Below are positions 1-6,637 of a DNA stretch of 16,766 nt, in pieces. Below the pieces are notes generated by a model. It was not told where the DNA came from, did no database searches, and saw only the letters and a program-made list of their open reading frames with translations. Origin of the DNA: an uncultured Burkholderiales bacterium (GTDB lineage Bacteria > Pseudomonadota > Gammaproteobacteria > Burkholderiales > Burkholderiaceae_F); contig CAIQGU010000391.1 of NCBI GenBank assembly GCA_903871435.1, positions 1 to 16,766 on the forward strand, read 5' to 3'. Numbering within the stretch: the stretch's first letter is position 1; every line of letters starts with the position of its first letter. Position numbers and translations under genes: made by a program.

Positions 1-157
1 AGGCGGCTACATAACGCTGATAGGCGGCCAGGATGGCGCTGCGCGAGTAAACGTACGTGGGCGTACCCCACTGGCTGGCAATCTGCGCGAGCGGCGTGGA
101 CTCGCAATGGAGTTCCCCGCCGACGTAATGAAACGCCGGCAAATCCGTGTTGTTCAT
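1..157 (-). CDS. lysA: Diaminopimelate decarboxylase, N-terminal part (cut by the left edge)
   Basis: Only the first 52 or so residues are in the window. The protein begins MNNTDLPAFHYVGGELHCE and continues with a GTPTYVYS stretch, which is the typical N-terminus of the PLP-dependent, fold-type III diaminopimelate decarboxylase that makes L-lysine from meso-diaminopimelate in the cytoplasm. The PLP lysine and other catalytic residues lie outside the window. The ATG at 157-155 overlaps the TGA stop of the upstream lipoprotein gene (156-154) as ATGA, so the start is well fixed and translation is probably coupled. The lptM-lysA pair with divergent cyaY is a common proteobacterial arrangement and supports the call. 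Confidence 0.88.
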   Translation of the reverse strand, partial: MNNTDLPAFHYVGGELHCESTPLAQIASQWGTPTYVYSRSAILAAYQRYVAA

Positions 158-420
158 TTTGGGCTCGCTGCCGGCCCGGTCCCATCGGACGTGCTGGGTG
201 CCGCGGGCTGAACCGGCTTGGGTGGCGCAGTATTGTCGCCGTCAGGGGTCGGCTTCATCGGCCACGGGGTATTCTTCGCATGACCCGGCACCCACAGCGG
301 GCCTTTTTGCCCACACCCTGCCAGAAGCAAGGCGCCAACCAGCGCGGTCACCAGGCCCGCGCTACGGCCAGGGGGCAGAAGGCGCGCAGGCCGCCAATTC
401 ACAATGCAATGCAGATTCAT
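154..420 (-). CDS. lptM: LptM-like (YifL) small outer-membrane lipoprotein
   Basis: This is an 88-residue lipoprotein. A basic N-terminal region and a hydrophobic stretch (about residues 22-33) lead into the lipobox LAGC, with the lipidated cysteine at residue 36. The mature start CGQKGPLWVP is the hallmark of the LptM/YifL family, whose E. coli member assists maturation of the LPS translocon protein LptD at the outer membrane. The rest of the mature protein is a Pro/Ala/Thr-rich tail with no visible fold, longer than I would expect for the enterobacterial protein. Its stop overlaps the lysA start by four bases. The start at 420 leaves 14 bp to the divergent cyaY start and has no clear Shine-Dalgarno, so the precise start is uncertain. 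The function is inferred from the family. Confidence 0.82.
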   Translation of the reverse strand: MNLHCIVNWRPARLLPPGRSAGLVTALVGALLLAGCGQKGPLWVPGHAKNTPWPMKPTPDGDNTAPPKPVQPAAPSTSDGTGPAASPK

Positions 421-434
421 GGCACAAATCTAAC

Positions 435-764
435 ATGAGTGAATCGCAGTTCCTGCGCACGGTCGAGGCCACGCTCGACGAGGTGGAAACGGCCATTGAT
501 GCCGCCGGAATCGCTGCCGAATGCTCGCAGGCAGCGCTCATCCTCACGATTGAATTCGACAACGGCGCAAAGATTGTCGTCAACGCGCAGGCGCCCATGC
601 GCCAGCTCTGGCTGGCCTCGCGTATCGGGGCCCAGCATTTCGCCCACGATGGCGCAGCATGGCGCGATACCCGCAACGGACAGGAATTCTATGTGGCCCT
701 GTCCCACGCCATTTCCGCCATCCAGGGAGAGACCGTGGTGTTGCGTGCCCCAGGCGGCCCCTAG
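435..764 (+). CDS. cyaY: Iron-sulfur cluster assembly protein CyaY (bacterial frataxin)
   Basis: This 109-residue protein matches the usual frataxin length. It has an acidic first helix (VEATLDEVETAIDAAG, roughly residues 10-25) that in the family binds iron and IscS. Beta strands follow, including ILTIEFDNGAKIVVN, then the conserved core motif QLWLAS and a C-terminal helix. Frataxin acts in the cytoplasm as an iron-binding modulator of cysteine desulfurase during Fe-S cluster assembly. I chose the ATG at 435 because the frataxin homology begins there; the open frame extends upstream to 147 but that part is antisense to lptM. The gene is divergent from lptM and convergent with mrcA, whose stop is only 14 bp away. 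No strong ribosome-binding site is visible. Confidence 0.9.
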   Translation: MSESQFLRTVEATLDEVETAIDAAGIAAECSQAALILTIEFDNGAKIVVNAQAPMRQLWLASRIGAQHFAHDGAAWRDTRNGQEFYVALSHAISAIQGETVVLRAPGGP

Positions 765-779
765 GGCGCCGCGCCTTTT
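754..779 (+). terminator. Possible rho-independent terminator after cyaY
   Basis: GCGGCCC (754-760) can pair with GGCGCCGC (765-772) with one bulged base and a CTAG loop, followed after three bases by TTTT (776-779). The stem includes the cyaY stop codon and lies in the 14-bp gap before the convergent mrcA stop. The T-run is short, so this is a candidate only. Confidence 0.35.
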
Positions 780-3196
780 CAGAAAACGCCCTGGGGATTG
801 ATTGCGGCAGGTTGCTGGGCGGGCTCGCTGGGCAACTTGTGTTCATCGGCTGGCGGCTCGTCGATACCCAGGCTGGCCACGCCCTGGCCAGGCTGGTACT
901 CCTCCAGGTAGAACTCATTGTTGATCTCGACGACGCCGGGCGGCATTTCGCGCGTTGCCTCGGGAACGCCCTTGAGCGTTCCCGCCATGTAGTCGATCCA
1001 GATGGGCAAGGCCAGCCCCCCACCGGTTTCGCGCACGCCCAACTGGCGCGGCTGATCAAAACCCACCCAGCCCACGGCGACCAGGCCGCCGGCATAGCCC
1101 GAAAACCAGGCATCGTGGGATTCGTTGGTAGTGCCGGTCTTGCCGGCGACGTCGGAGCGGCCCAGTATCGCGGCGCGCGCGGCCGTGCCGGTTCCTCGCG
1201 TCACGTCCTTGAGCAGCGAGTCGATCAGGTAATCGGTGCGGGCATCGAAGACCCGTGGCGCCGTATCGCCCGCAACCTGCGGCTTGGCCTCCATCAGCAC
1301 CTTGCCGTTGGCATCGACGATGCGGCGGATGAGATACGGACGCACGCCGAAGCCCCCGTTGGCAATGACAGCATAGGCGTTGAGTTCCTGCCAAGGCGTC
1401 ACCGAGCCGGCACCCAGGGCCATCGTCAGGTAGGGCGGATGCTTGTCGGGGTCGAAGCCGAATCGCGCGAGGTATTGCTGCGCATAGCGCGGGCCTATGG
1501 CCTGCAGGACGCGAATCGACACCATGTTCTTGGACCGTGCCAGCCCCTGGCGCAGGCGCATGGGCCCCTCGAACCCCGCTTCGTAGTTCTTCGGCTCCCA
1601 GAGCGTGCCGCCGGTCTCGCTGGGCGGCACGCTGATCGCCGCGTCGTTCACGAGGGTGCTGGTCATGATGCCCTTCTCCAGGGCGGCGGCGTAAATGAAG
1701 GGCTTGAGACTGGAGCCCGGTTGCCGCCAGGCCTGCGTCACGTGATCGAACTTGTTCATATTGAAGTCGAAGCCGCCGACCAGCGAACGGACCGCGCCAT
1801 CGCGGGAATCGGCCGACACGAACGCAGCCTCAACCTGCGGCAGCTGGGCGATGCTCCAGCCATCCTTGCTGCTCCGCACCAATCTCAGCAGAGAGCCCGG
1901 GACTATGCGGCGGGCCGGTAGCACCTTGCCACCCAGCGCTGTCGCTGCAAAGCGCAGTCCTTCCCCTTCGATGCGCACCGTGCTGCCATTGGACAACTGC
2001 GCCTTGACCAGGCGCGGTCCCGCCTCGAGGACAACCGCGGCAGGGAATCCCGCGACGTCGGCCGCCGCAGCGATGGCTTCGCTCGCCTTGCGGGCGTGCT
2101 GGGCTGCATCGCCGCTCCAGTCGAGTTGCCGCTCCGGACCGCGATAACCATACCGCTGATCATAGGCCAGCACCTGCGCCCGCAAGGCGTCATACGCCAG
2201 TTGCTGGTCGCCGCTGGAGATGGTGGTGTACACGTTCAGCCCACGGGTATACGCCTCTTCGTGAAAGGTGTCGGCTACCAGCTGGCGTGCCAGCTCCGCC
2301 ACGTATTCCGCTCGCACCCGCGAATGCGTGATGTTGGTGACGCCGGCACTGTCGGCGCGGTCGGCGCGCACATGGACGTCTTCGGCGATGGCCGCATCGT
2401 AGGTCTTGCGGTCGATGTAGTTGGCTGCGAGCATGCGCCCCAGGACATAGCGCTGGCGCGCATGCGCGCCCTTGGGATTGGTCAGCGGGTTGCCGGTGCT
2501 GGGCGCCTTGGGCAATTCCGCCAGCATCGCGCATTCGCCCAGCGTCAAGTCGCCGATGTTCTTGCCGAAGTACACCTGTGCGGCTGTAGCAAAACCGTAG
2601 GCGCGTTGGCCCAGGTAGATCTGGTTGATATAGACCTCGAGGATGCGATCCTTGCTCAGCGAGGACTCGATCTTGATGGCCAGGGCGATTTCATAGATCT
2701 TGCGCGTGTAGCTGCGCTCGGAGCTGAGAAAAAAGTTGCGTGCAACCTGCATGGTGATCGTGCTTGCGCCCTGGCCACGGTGCCCCGACAGCACATTGGC
2801 GGCCATCGCCCGCAGTATGCCCAGCGCATCGACGCCGCCATGGTGGTAGAAATTCGTGTCTTCCGCCGCCAGGATGGCCTCGCGCAGCTTGACGGGTACT
2901 TCCTGGAGCGTGACGAGATTGCGCCGTTCTTCGCCGAATTCCCCCAGCAGGACGCCGTCCGCGCTCCAGACGCGCAGCGGCACCTTGGGCCGGTAGTCGG
3001 TGAGCGCCTCGATGGACGGCAGGTGGTAGTAGGCGATGGCAAAGATGAAGGTGCCCAGCAGCAGGGCGCAGGTGGCGATGCCGGCCGCCAGGCCAATGAC
3101 GAACCCGGCAACCCGGGCCGGCCGGGAGCGCACTTGTGCCCGCAGCCAGGCGGCAGCCTTGCGGGGAAAGCCGGATGACGAAGCCAGGGTGATCAC
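779..3196 (-). CDS. mrcA: Penicillin-binding protein 1A (bifunctional transglycosylase/transpeptidase)
   Basis: Class A PBP that polymerises and crosslinks peptidoglycan in the periplasm while anchored in the inner membrane. With the GTG start at 3196 it has 805 residues, normal for PBP1A. Order: one membrane segment near residues 33-58; a GT51 transglycosylase domain with catalytic Glu112 in the motif EDTNFYHHGG and the QGASTITMQVARN motif; an OB-like insert (roughly 330-440) typical of PBP1A; then a transpeptidase domain with nucleophile Ser495 (SSLK), SKN at 555-557 and KTGTT from Lys686. All key residues are intact. The frame is open to an ATG at 3361, but those extra 55 residues are Pro/Arg-rich and unlike the family, and a perfect TATAAT lies inside that stretch (3226-3221). 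I therefore prefer GTG, although it lacks a good Shine-Dalgarno. The gene is divergent from pilM, as in many proteobacteria. Confidence 0.9.
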   Translation of the reverse strand: MITLASSSGFPRKAAAWLRAQVRSRPARVAGFVIGLAAGIATCALLLGTFIFAIAYYHLPSIEALTDYRPKVPLRVWSADGVLLGEFGEERRNLVTLQEVPVKLREAILAAEDTNFYHHGGVDALGILRAMAANVLSGHRGQGASTITMQVARNFFLSSERSYTRKIYEIALAIKIESSLSKDRILEVYINQIYLGQRAYGFATAAQVYFGKNIGDLTLGECAMLAELPKAPSTGNPLTNPKGAHARQRYVLGRMLAANYIDRKTYDAAIAEDVHVRADRADSAGVTNITHSRVRAEYVAELARQLVADTFHEEAYTRGLNVYTTISSGDQQLAYDALRAQVLAYDQRYGYRGPERQLDWSGDAAQHARKASEAIAAAADVAGFPAAVVLEAGPRLVKAQLSNGSTVRIEGEGLRFAATALGGKVLPARRIVPGSLLRLVRSSKDGWSIAQLPQVEAAFVSADSRDGAVRSLVGGFDFNMNKFDHVTQAWRQPGSSLKPFIYAAALEKGIMTSTLVNDAAISVPPSETGGTLWEPKNYEAGFEGPMRLRQGLARSKNMVSIRVLQAIGPRYAQQYLARFGFDPDKHPPYLTMALGAGSVTPWQELNAYAVIANGGFGVRPYLIRRIVDANGKVLMEAKPQVAGDTAPRVFDARTDYLIDSLLKDVTRGTGTAARAAILGRSDVAGKTGTTNESHDAWFSGYAGGLVAVGWVGFDQPRQLGVRETGGGLALPIWIDYMAGTLKGVPEATREMPPGVVEINNEFYLEEYQPGQGVASLGIDEPPADEHKLPSEPAQQPAAINPQGVF

Positions 3197-3220
3197 CGAA
3201 TGTGAGAGAAAGGGCAGGGG

Positions 3221-3226
3221 ATTATA
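3221..3226 (-). promoter_or_regulatory. Candidate -10 element (TATAAT) for mrcA
   Basis: A perfect TATAAT reads on the minus strand 24 bases before the GTG at 3196. It would give a 5' leader of about 17 nt. No good -35 hexamer is visible at the expected spacing. The element falls inside the extended mrcA frame and so argues against the upstream ATG at 3361. Confidence 0.4.
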
Positions 3227-3393
3227 GGCAGGGGCGGTGAGTGCCTCTGGATGAGGCGGGCTTCTGCGCCGCTGCAGTACCGGGCGGGGCAGGCGCAGTG
3301 CCGCCGCGTGTTGCGCCTGCGGTGAGAGCATTCGCAATACCGGAAAACAGGCGCAGATCAACCGTTAGATGGGCTTGGCTGTCATCCCTGCAC

Positions 3394-3423
3394 TTGTTAG
3401 CATTCCGCTGAGTACCTGATAAT
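3394..3423 (+). promoter_or_regulatory. Candidate sigma-70 promoter for the pil operon
   Basis: TTGTTA (3394-3399, four of six matches to consensus) is followed after 18 bp by GATAAT (3418-3423, five of six). Transcription would start near 3430 and give a leader of about 210 nt before the pilM TTG at 3643. This is the best promoter-like sequence I see in the 446-bp gap between mrcA and pilM. The rest of the gap holds the inverted repeat at 3438-3518 and no convincing gene. Confidence 0.4.
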
Positions 3424-3437
3424 GTCATGTTGCATTG

Positions 3438-3518
3438 GCGGAGCCCCGGATATGGGGATACGCGTACAAGGTTTAGCGGGTAGATATGGGTTTTCGCGCC
3501 GCATGCATCGGGCTCCGC
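3438..3518 (+). repeat. 9-bp inverted repeat in the presumed pil operon leader
   Basis: GCGGAGCCC (3438-3446) is exactly complementary to GGGCTCCGC (3510-3518), separated by 63 bases. It lies downstream of the candidate promoter and upstream of pilM, so it could close a long stem-loop in the leader RNA. It matches no riboswitch I recognise. A chance match of this length in GC-rich DNA is possible. Confidence 0.35.
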
Positions 3519-3642
3519 GGTACGGTCGCATAACGCGTCCGTCGGCGGGCGGCAGATTCAGCGGTATGCCTGTTGGAAGGACCCCTTCAATCGCCGGACG
3601 CCTGTATCGTCCGGGATCTGCGGGCTGACTGGGAGTGCCAAT

Positions 3643-4722
3643 TTGGCCTTCGATTTGCCGTTTTTATCGTCCAAGACGCCACCCTTGCTCGGGTTGGATA
3701 TCGGTTCTTCCAGCGTCAAGCTGGTCGAACTGACCGATGCTGGCGGCGGTGTGCTGCGTCTCGAACGCTACGCGATCGAATCCATCCCCCGCGGCGCGGT
3801 GGTCGATGGCAACATCGACAAGATCGATATCGTCGCCGATGCCGTCAAGCGGGTCTGGCGCCGCGCCGGCTCGCGCGTGAAGAACGTCGCCATGGCGCTC
3901 CCGGCGTCTGCCGTCATCACCAAGCGCATTGCCCTGCCGGGCAATCTGCGCGAGGAAGAGATGGAAATGCAGGTCGAGAGCGAGGCCAACCAGTACATTC
4001 CTTTCGCCCTCGACGAGGTCAGCCTCGACTTCCAGGTGCTGGGCCCCATCCCCAATGCGCCCGACGATGTCGAAGTGTTGATCGCTGCCTCGCGCAAGGA
4101 AAAGGTCGAGGACCGCATGGCGGTGGCCCAGGCAGCCGGTCTCAATCCGGTGGTCGTCGATGTCGAGTCCTTCGCGGCCCGCTCGGCCCTCGGACGGCTC
4201 GTCGGGCAGTTGCCAAACCAGGGCGAGGGGCTGGTCATCGCCGTGTTCTACGTCGGCGCCAATACCACCAGCGTCACGGTCCTGCTCGACGGCGAGGCCA
4301 TTTACGAACGCGAGCAGCCGTTCGGCGGCCAGCAGCTCACCGGCGACATTGCCCGTGCCTACGGCATCACCGCTGAAGATGCCGAACAGAAGAAACGCAA
4401 TGGCGACCTGCCGGCCAACTACGAGGCCGAGGTCCTCAAGCCTTTCATCGATTCCACCACAACGGAAATCACGCGCGCGCTGCAGTTTTTCTTCACCTCC
4501 ACCCCGTATACGCGGGTGGACCAGATCATGCTGGCGGGGGGCTCATCGGTCCTGACCGGACTGCCCGAGGCCTTGATGGATCGCGCCCAGGTGCCGACAT
4601 CGGTGATTTCCCCGTTCAAGGGCATGGAACTGGCTTCCAACCTGCGGGAGCGCCAGTTGCGACTCGACGCCCCGGCCCTGCTCACCCCCTGCGGGCTGGC
4701 GATGCGGAGATTTGACAAATGA
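3643..4722 (+). CDS. pilM: Type IV pilus assembly protein PilM (actin-like ATPase)
   Basis: This 359-residue protein is the cytoplasmic, FtsA/actin-like component of the type IV pilus alignment complex; it binds the N-terminal tail of PilN. Its nucleotide-binding phosphate-1 motif is DIGSSSVK at residues 19-26, and the second nucleotide-binding glycine motif is AGGSS near residues 298-302. ALPASAVITKRIALP is a characteristic PilM stretch. The start is an unusual TTG (3643-3645), preceded by a good Shine-Dalgarno GGGAG at 3631-3635 with 7-base spacing; no ATG suits the family N-terminus. The gene is first of five pil genes, and its TGA overlaps the pilN ATG. The length and all visible motifs are normal for the family. 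Confidence 0.95.
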   Translation: MAFDLPFLSSKTPPLLGLDIGSSSVKLVELTDAGGGVLRLERYAIESIPRGAVVDGNIDKIDIVADAVKRVWRRAGSRVKNVAMALPASAVITKRIALPGNLREEEMEMQVESEANQYIPFALDEVSLDFQVLGPIPNAPDDVEVLIAASRKEKVEDRMAVAQAAGLNPVVVDVESFAARSALGRLVGQLPNQGEGLVIAVFYVGANTTSVTVLLDGEAIYEREQPFGGQQLTGDIARAYGITAEDAEQKKRNGDLPANYEAEVLKPFIDSTTTEITRALQFFFTSTPYTRVDQIMLAGGSSVLTGLPEALMDRAQVPTSVISPFKGMELASNLRERQLRLDAPALLTPCGLAMRRFDK

Positions 4723-5357
4723 GTATCCGCGTCAATCTGCTGCCGCACCGCGAGGTGCGACGCAAGCGCCAAAAGAATGCGTTCTACTTCCTTACCGGCC
4801 TGAGCGTCATTGCCGGCGCAGCGCTCGTACTGCTGGTCTGGTCGGTTCTCGAGGGTTACCTTGGCAACCAGAAAGACCGCAACGAATTGATCACGCGCGA
4901 GAATGCCAAGCTCGACATCCAGATCAAGGAAATCGCTTCCCTGCGCCAGGAAATCGACGCCCTGCGGTCGCGGCAAAAAGCGGTAGAAGACCTGCAGTCC
5001 GACCGCAACCAGCCGGTCTACCTGCTCGATGAACTCACGCGCCAGACGCCCGAAGGCATCTACCTCAAATCCATCAAGCAGGAAGACCGCAAGGTCAACG
5101 TGGTGGGCTGGGCTGCGTCGAATGAGCGTGTTTCCGAGTTCCTTCGCAACCTGCAGAACAACGGCCGCTATGTGGAGCGGCCGGAACTCATCGAGATCAA
5201 GATAGCATCGCAGGGTCCGCAATCCATACAGCGCCGGCTCTTCGAGTTCTCGCTCAATTTCTACATGAAGCAAAACCCCGACCGCCTGCCTCCGGCAACC
5301 GGTGCGGCCAAATCCAAGAAGCCCGCTGCCGGCACCGGCCCGGACAAGAAGGCCTAG
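4719..5357 (+). CDS. pilN: Type IV pilus inner-membrane protein PilN
   Basis: This 212-residue bitopic protein has the cytoplasmic PilM-binding motif IRVNLLPHRE at residues 3-12, a basic stretch, one transmembrane helix at about 21-43 and a heptad-like coiled coil at about 50-95. A periplasmic ferredoxin-like domain follows, which pairs with PilO in the family. The C-terminus is a Lys/Pro/Ala-rich tail of about 25 residues. PilN links PilM in the cytoplasm to the PilO/PilP/PilQ periplasmic assembly. The ATG overlaps the pilM stop as ATGA, so the start is firm, and a GGAG about 9 bases upstream may help. Synteny and motif agree. Confidence 0.95.
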   Translation: MSIRVNLLPHREVRRKRQKNAFYFLTGLSVIAGAALVLLVWSVLEGYLGNQKDRNELITRENAKLDIQIKEIASLRQEIDALRSRQKAVEDLQSDRNQPVYLLDELTRQTPEGIYLKSIKQEDRKVNVVGWAASNERVSEFLRNLQNNGRYVERPELIEIKIASQGPQSIQRRLFEFSLNFYMKQNPDRLPPATGAAKSKKPAAGTGPDKKA

Positions 5358-5399
5358 GCCTTTTACGAACCGACCAGGACCAGGCTAACAACAGCGACC

Positions 5400-6044
5400 A
5401 TGGCGAACCTATCCGAAATCTCGGCCAAATTCCGCGGGCTTACCCTCGACAACGTCGGTAGCTGGCCCATCCTGCCGCGCATGACCCTCTGGGCCGGCGT
5501 GGTGGTGGCTTGCGCCGCACTGGGCTACTTTGCCGTCTGGAGCTCCCAGATGGCTGAACTCGACAGCCTGCGCGAGCACGAGACCTCGCTCAAGGAGCAG
5601 TATCGCGTCAAGCTGCAACAATCCATCAACCTGGAAGAGCTGCGGCGGCAAAAGGAGCAGGTTAACCAGTATGTGCTGACCCTGGAGAAGCAGTTGCCCA
5701 GCAAGGCCGAGATGGATGCATTGCTGTCCGACATCAACCAGGCGGGCATCGGCCGGGGACTGCAATTCGAATTGTTCCGCCCGGGCCAGGTCAACCTGCG
5801 CGATTACTACGCAGAGCTGCCCATCAGCGTCAAGGTCACCGGCCGCTACCACGACCTCGGCGCCTTCGCGAGCGATATCGCCAACCTGCCGCGTATCGTC
5901 ACGCTCAACAACCTGAATATCCAGTCGGGCAAGGACCTCACCCTGTCGCTGGACGCCACAGCCAAGACATTCCGCTATTTCGATGAAGACGAAATGGCCA
6001 CGCAGCGCCGTGCGCGCGATGCGGCCAAGGCGGGGAAGAAATGA
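5400..6044 (+). CDS. pilO: Type IV pilus inner-membrane protein PilO
   Basis: This 214-residue protein has a cytoplasmic N-terminus, one transmembrane helix (about 29-48), a coiled coil rich in Glu/Gln/Leu (about 50-100) and a periplasmic ferredoxin-like domain. That domain includes the family stretch YYAELPISVKVTGRYHDLG, typical of PilO. PilO heterodimerises with PilN and recruits PilP. It begins 42 bp after pilN, the largest gap inside the operon, without a clear Shine-Dalgarno. It ends in an ATGA overlap with pilP. The protein is basic and Ala-rich at the C-terminus. Nothing is truncated or missing. Confidence 0.95.
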   Translation: MANLSEISAKFRGLTLDNVGSWPILPRMTLWAGVVVACAALGYFAVWSSQMAELDSLREHETSLKEQYRVKLQQSINLEELRRQKEQVNQYVLTLEKQLPSKAEMDALLSDINQAGIGRGLQFELFRPGQVNLRDYYAELPISVKVTGRYHDLGAFASDIANLPRIVTLNNLNIQSGKDLTLSLDATAKTFRYFDEDEMATQRRARDAAKAGKK

Positions 6045-6637
6045 TCCATTTGCGCGTCAACACGATGTTCCTGGGTCGTCTTAGCGGCGCCGCTGTCGCG
6101 TGCGCCGCGGTGCTGGCGCTGGCGGGCTGCGGGCTTTCCGATGAAAGCGAAATCCAGCAGTGGATGGCCGACCAGCGGCAGGCCATGAAACCCACCGCGC
6201 AGAAGGTTGAAGAGCCCAAGGAATTCGCGCCCTACGCCTACGAGCCGCATGCCCAGGTGGATCCTTTCGACCCGCAGAAGATACTCATGGTGGTGGCGCG
6301 CCAGCGCGAGGAGCGCGGCAGCGCCAGCGCCATCAAGCCCGACCTGGAGCGGCGCCGGGAGGTGCTGGAAGGTTTCCCGCTGGATCAGATCCGCATGGTG
6401 GGCATGATGCGCCAGGGCGGCAACAATGTTGCCCTGCTGGAAACCAACGGAGCGACGCACATGGTGCGCGTGGGCAACTATGCGGGGCAGAATTTCGGTC
6501 TTGTCACACGCATTTCCGAAACGGAAGTCGTGTTGAAGGAAATCTACCAGGACGCCGCCGGTGAATGGGTCGAACGACCCCAAAAACTCGAGTTGCAAGA
6601 GAGCCAGGCCGGCTCCGGGCAAGGGAGCAAGCGATGA
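6041..6637 (+). CDS. pilP: Type IV pilus lipoprotein PilP
   Basis: This 198-residue lipoprotein has a hydrophobic signal (about residues 10-27) and lipobox LAGC with Cys30. A flexible region follows, with the sequence YEPHAQVDPFDP that begins the conserved part of PilP. The C-terminal beta-sandwich domain contains the motif MVRVGNYAGQNFG, which is typical of the PilP/GspC homology region that docks onto the secretin PilQ. PilP bridges PilN/PilO in the inner membrane and PilQ in the outer membrane. The ATG overlaps the pilO stop (ATGA) and has a GGGGAAG ribosome-binding site. A second in-frame ATG at codon 9 would also leave a usable signal peptide. Confidence 0.94.
   Translation: MIHLRVNTMFLGRLSGAAVACAAVLALAGCGLSDESEIQQWMADQRQAMKPTAQKVEEPKEFAPYAYEPHAQVDPFDPQKILMVVARQREERGSASAIKPDLERRREVLEGFPLDQIRMVGMMRQGGNNVALLETNGATHMVRVGNYAGQNFGLVTRISETEVVLKEIYQDAAGEWVERPQKLELQESQAGSGQGSKR

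Noticed and set aside
659..3178. Two long plus-strand open frames (659-1921 and 2096-3178) opposite mrcA
   Set aside because: They are antisense to a well-supported PBP1A gene. Their protein is Arg/His/Gly/Ala-rich without any domain, as expected for shadow frames in GC-rich DNA.
3422..3628. A 68-codon plus-strand frame in the mrcA-pilM gap
   Set aside because: There is no ribosome-binding site and no recognisable protein features, and its composition matches the non-coding leader. A leader peptide cannot be excluded but is not supported.
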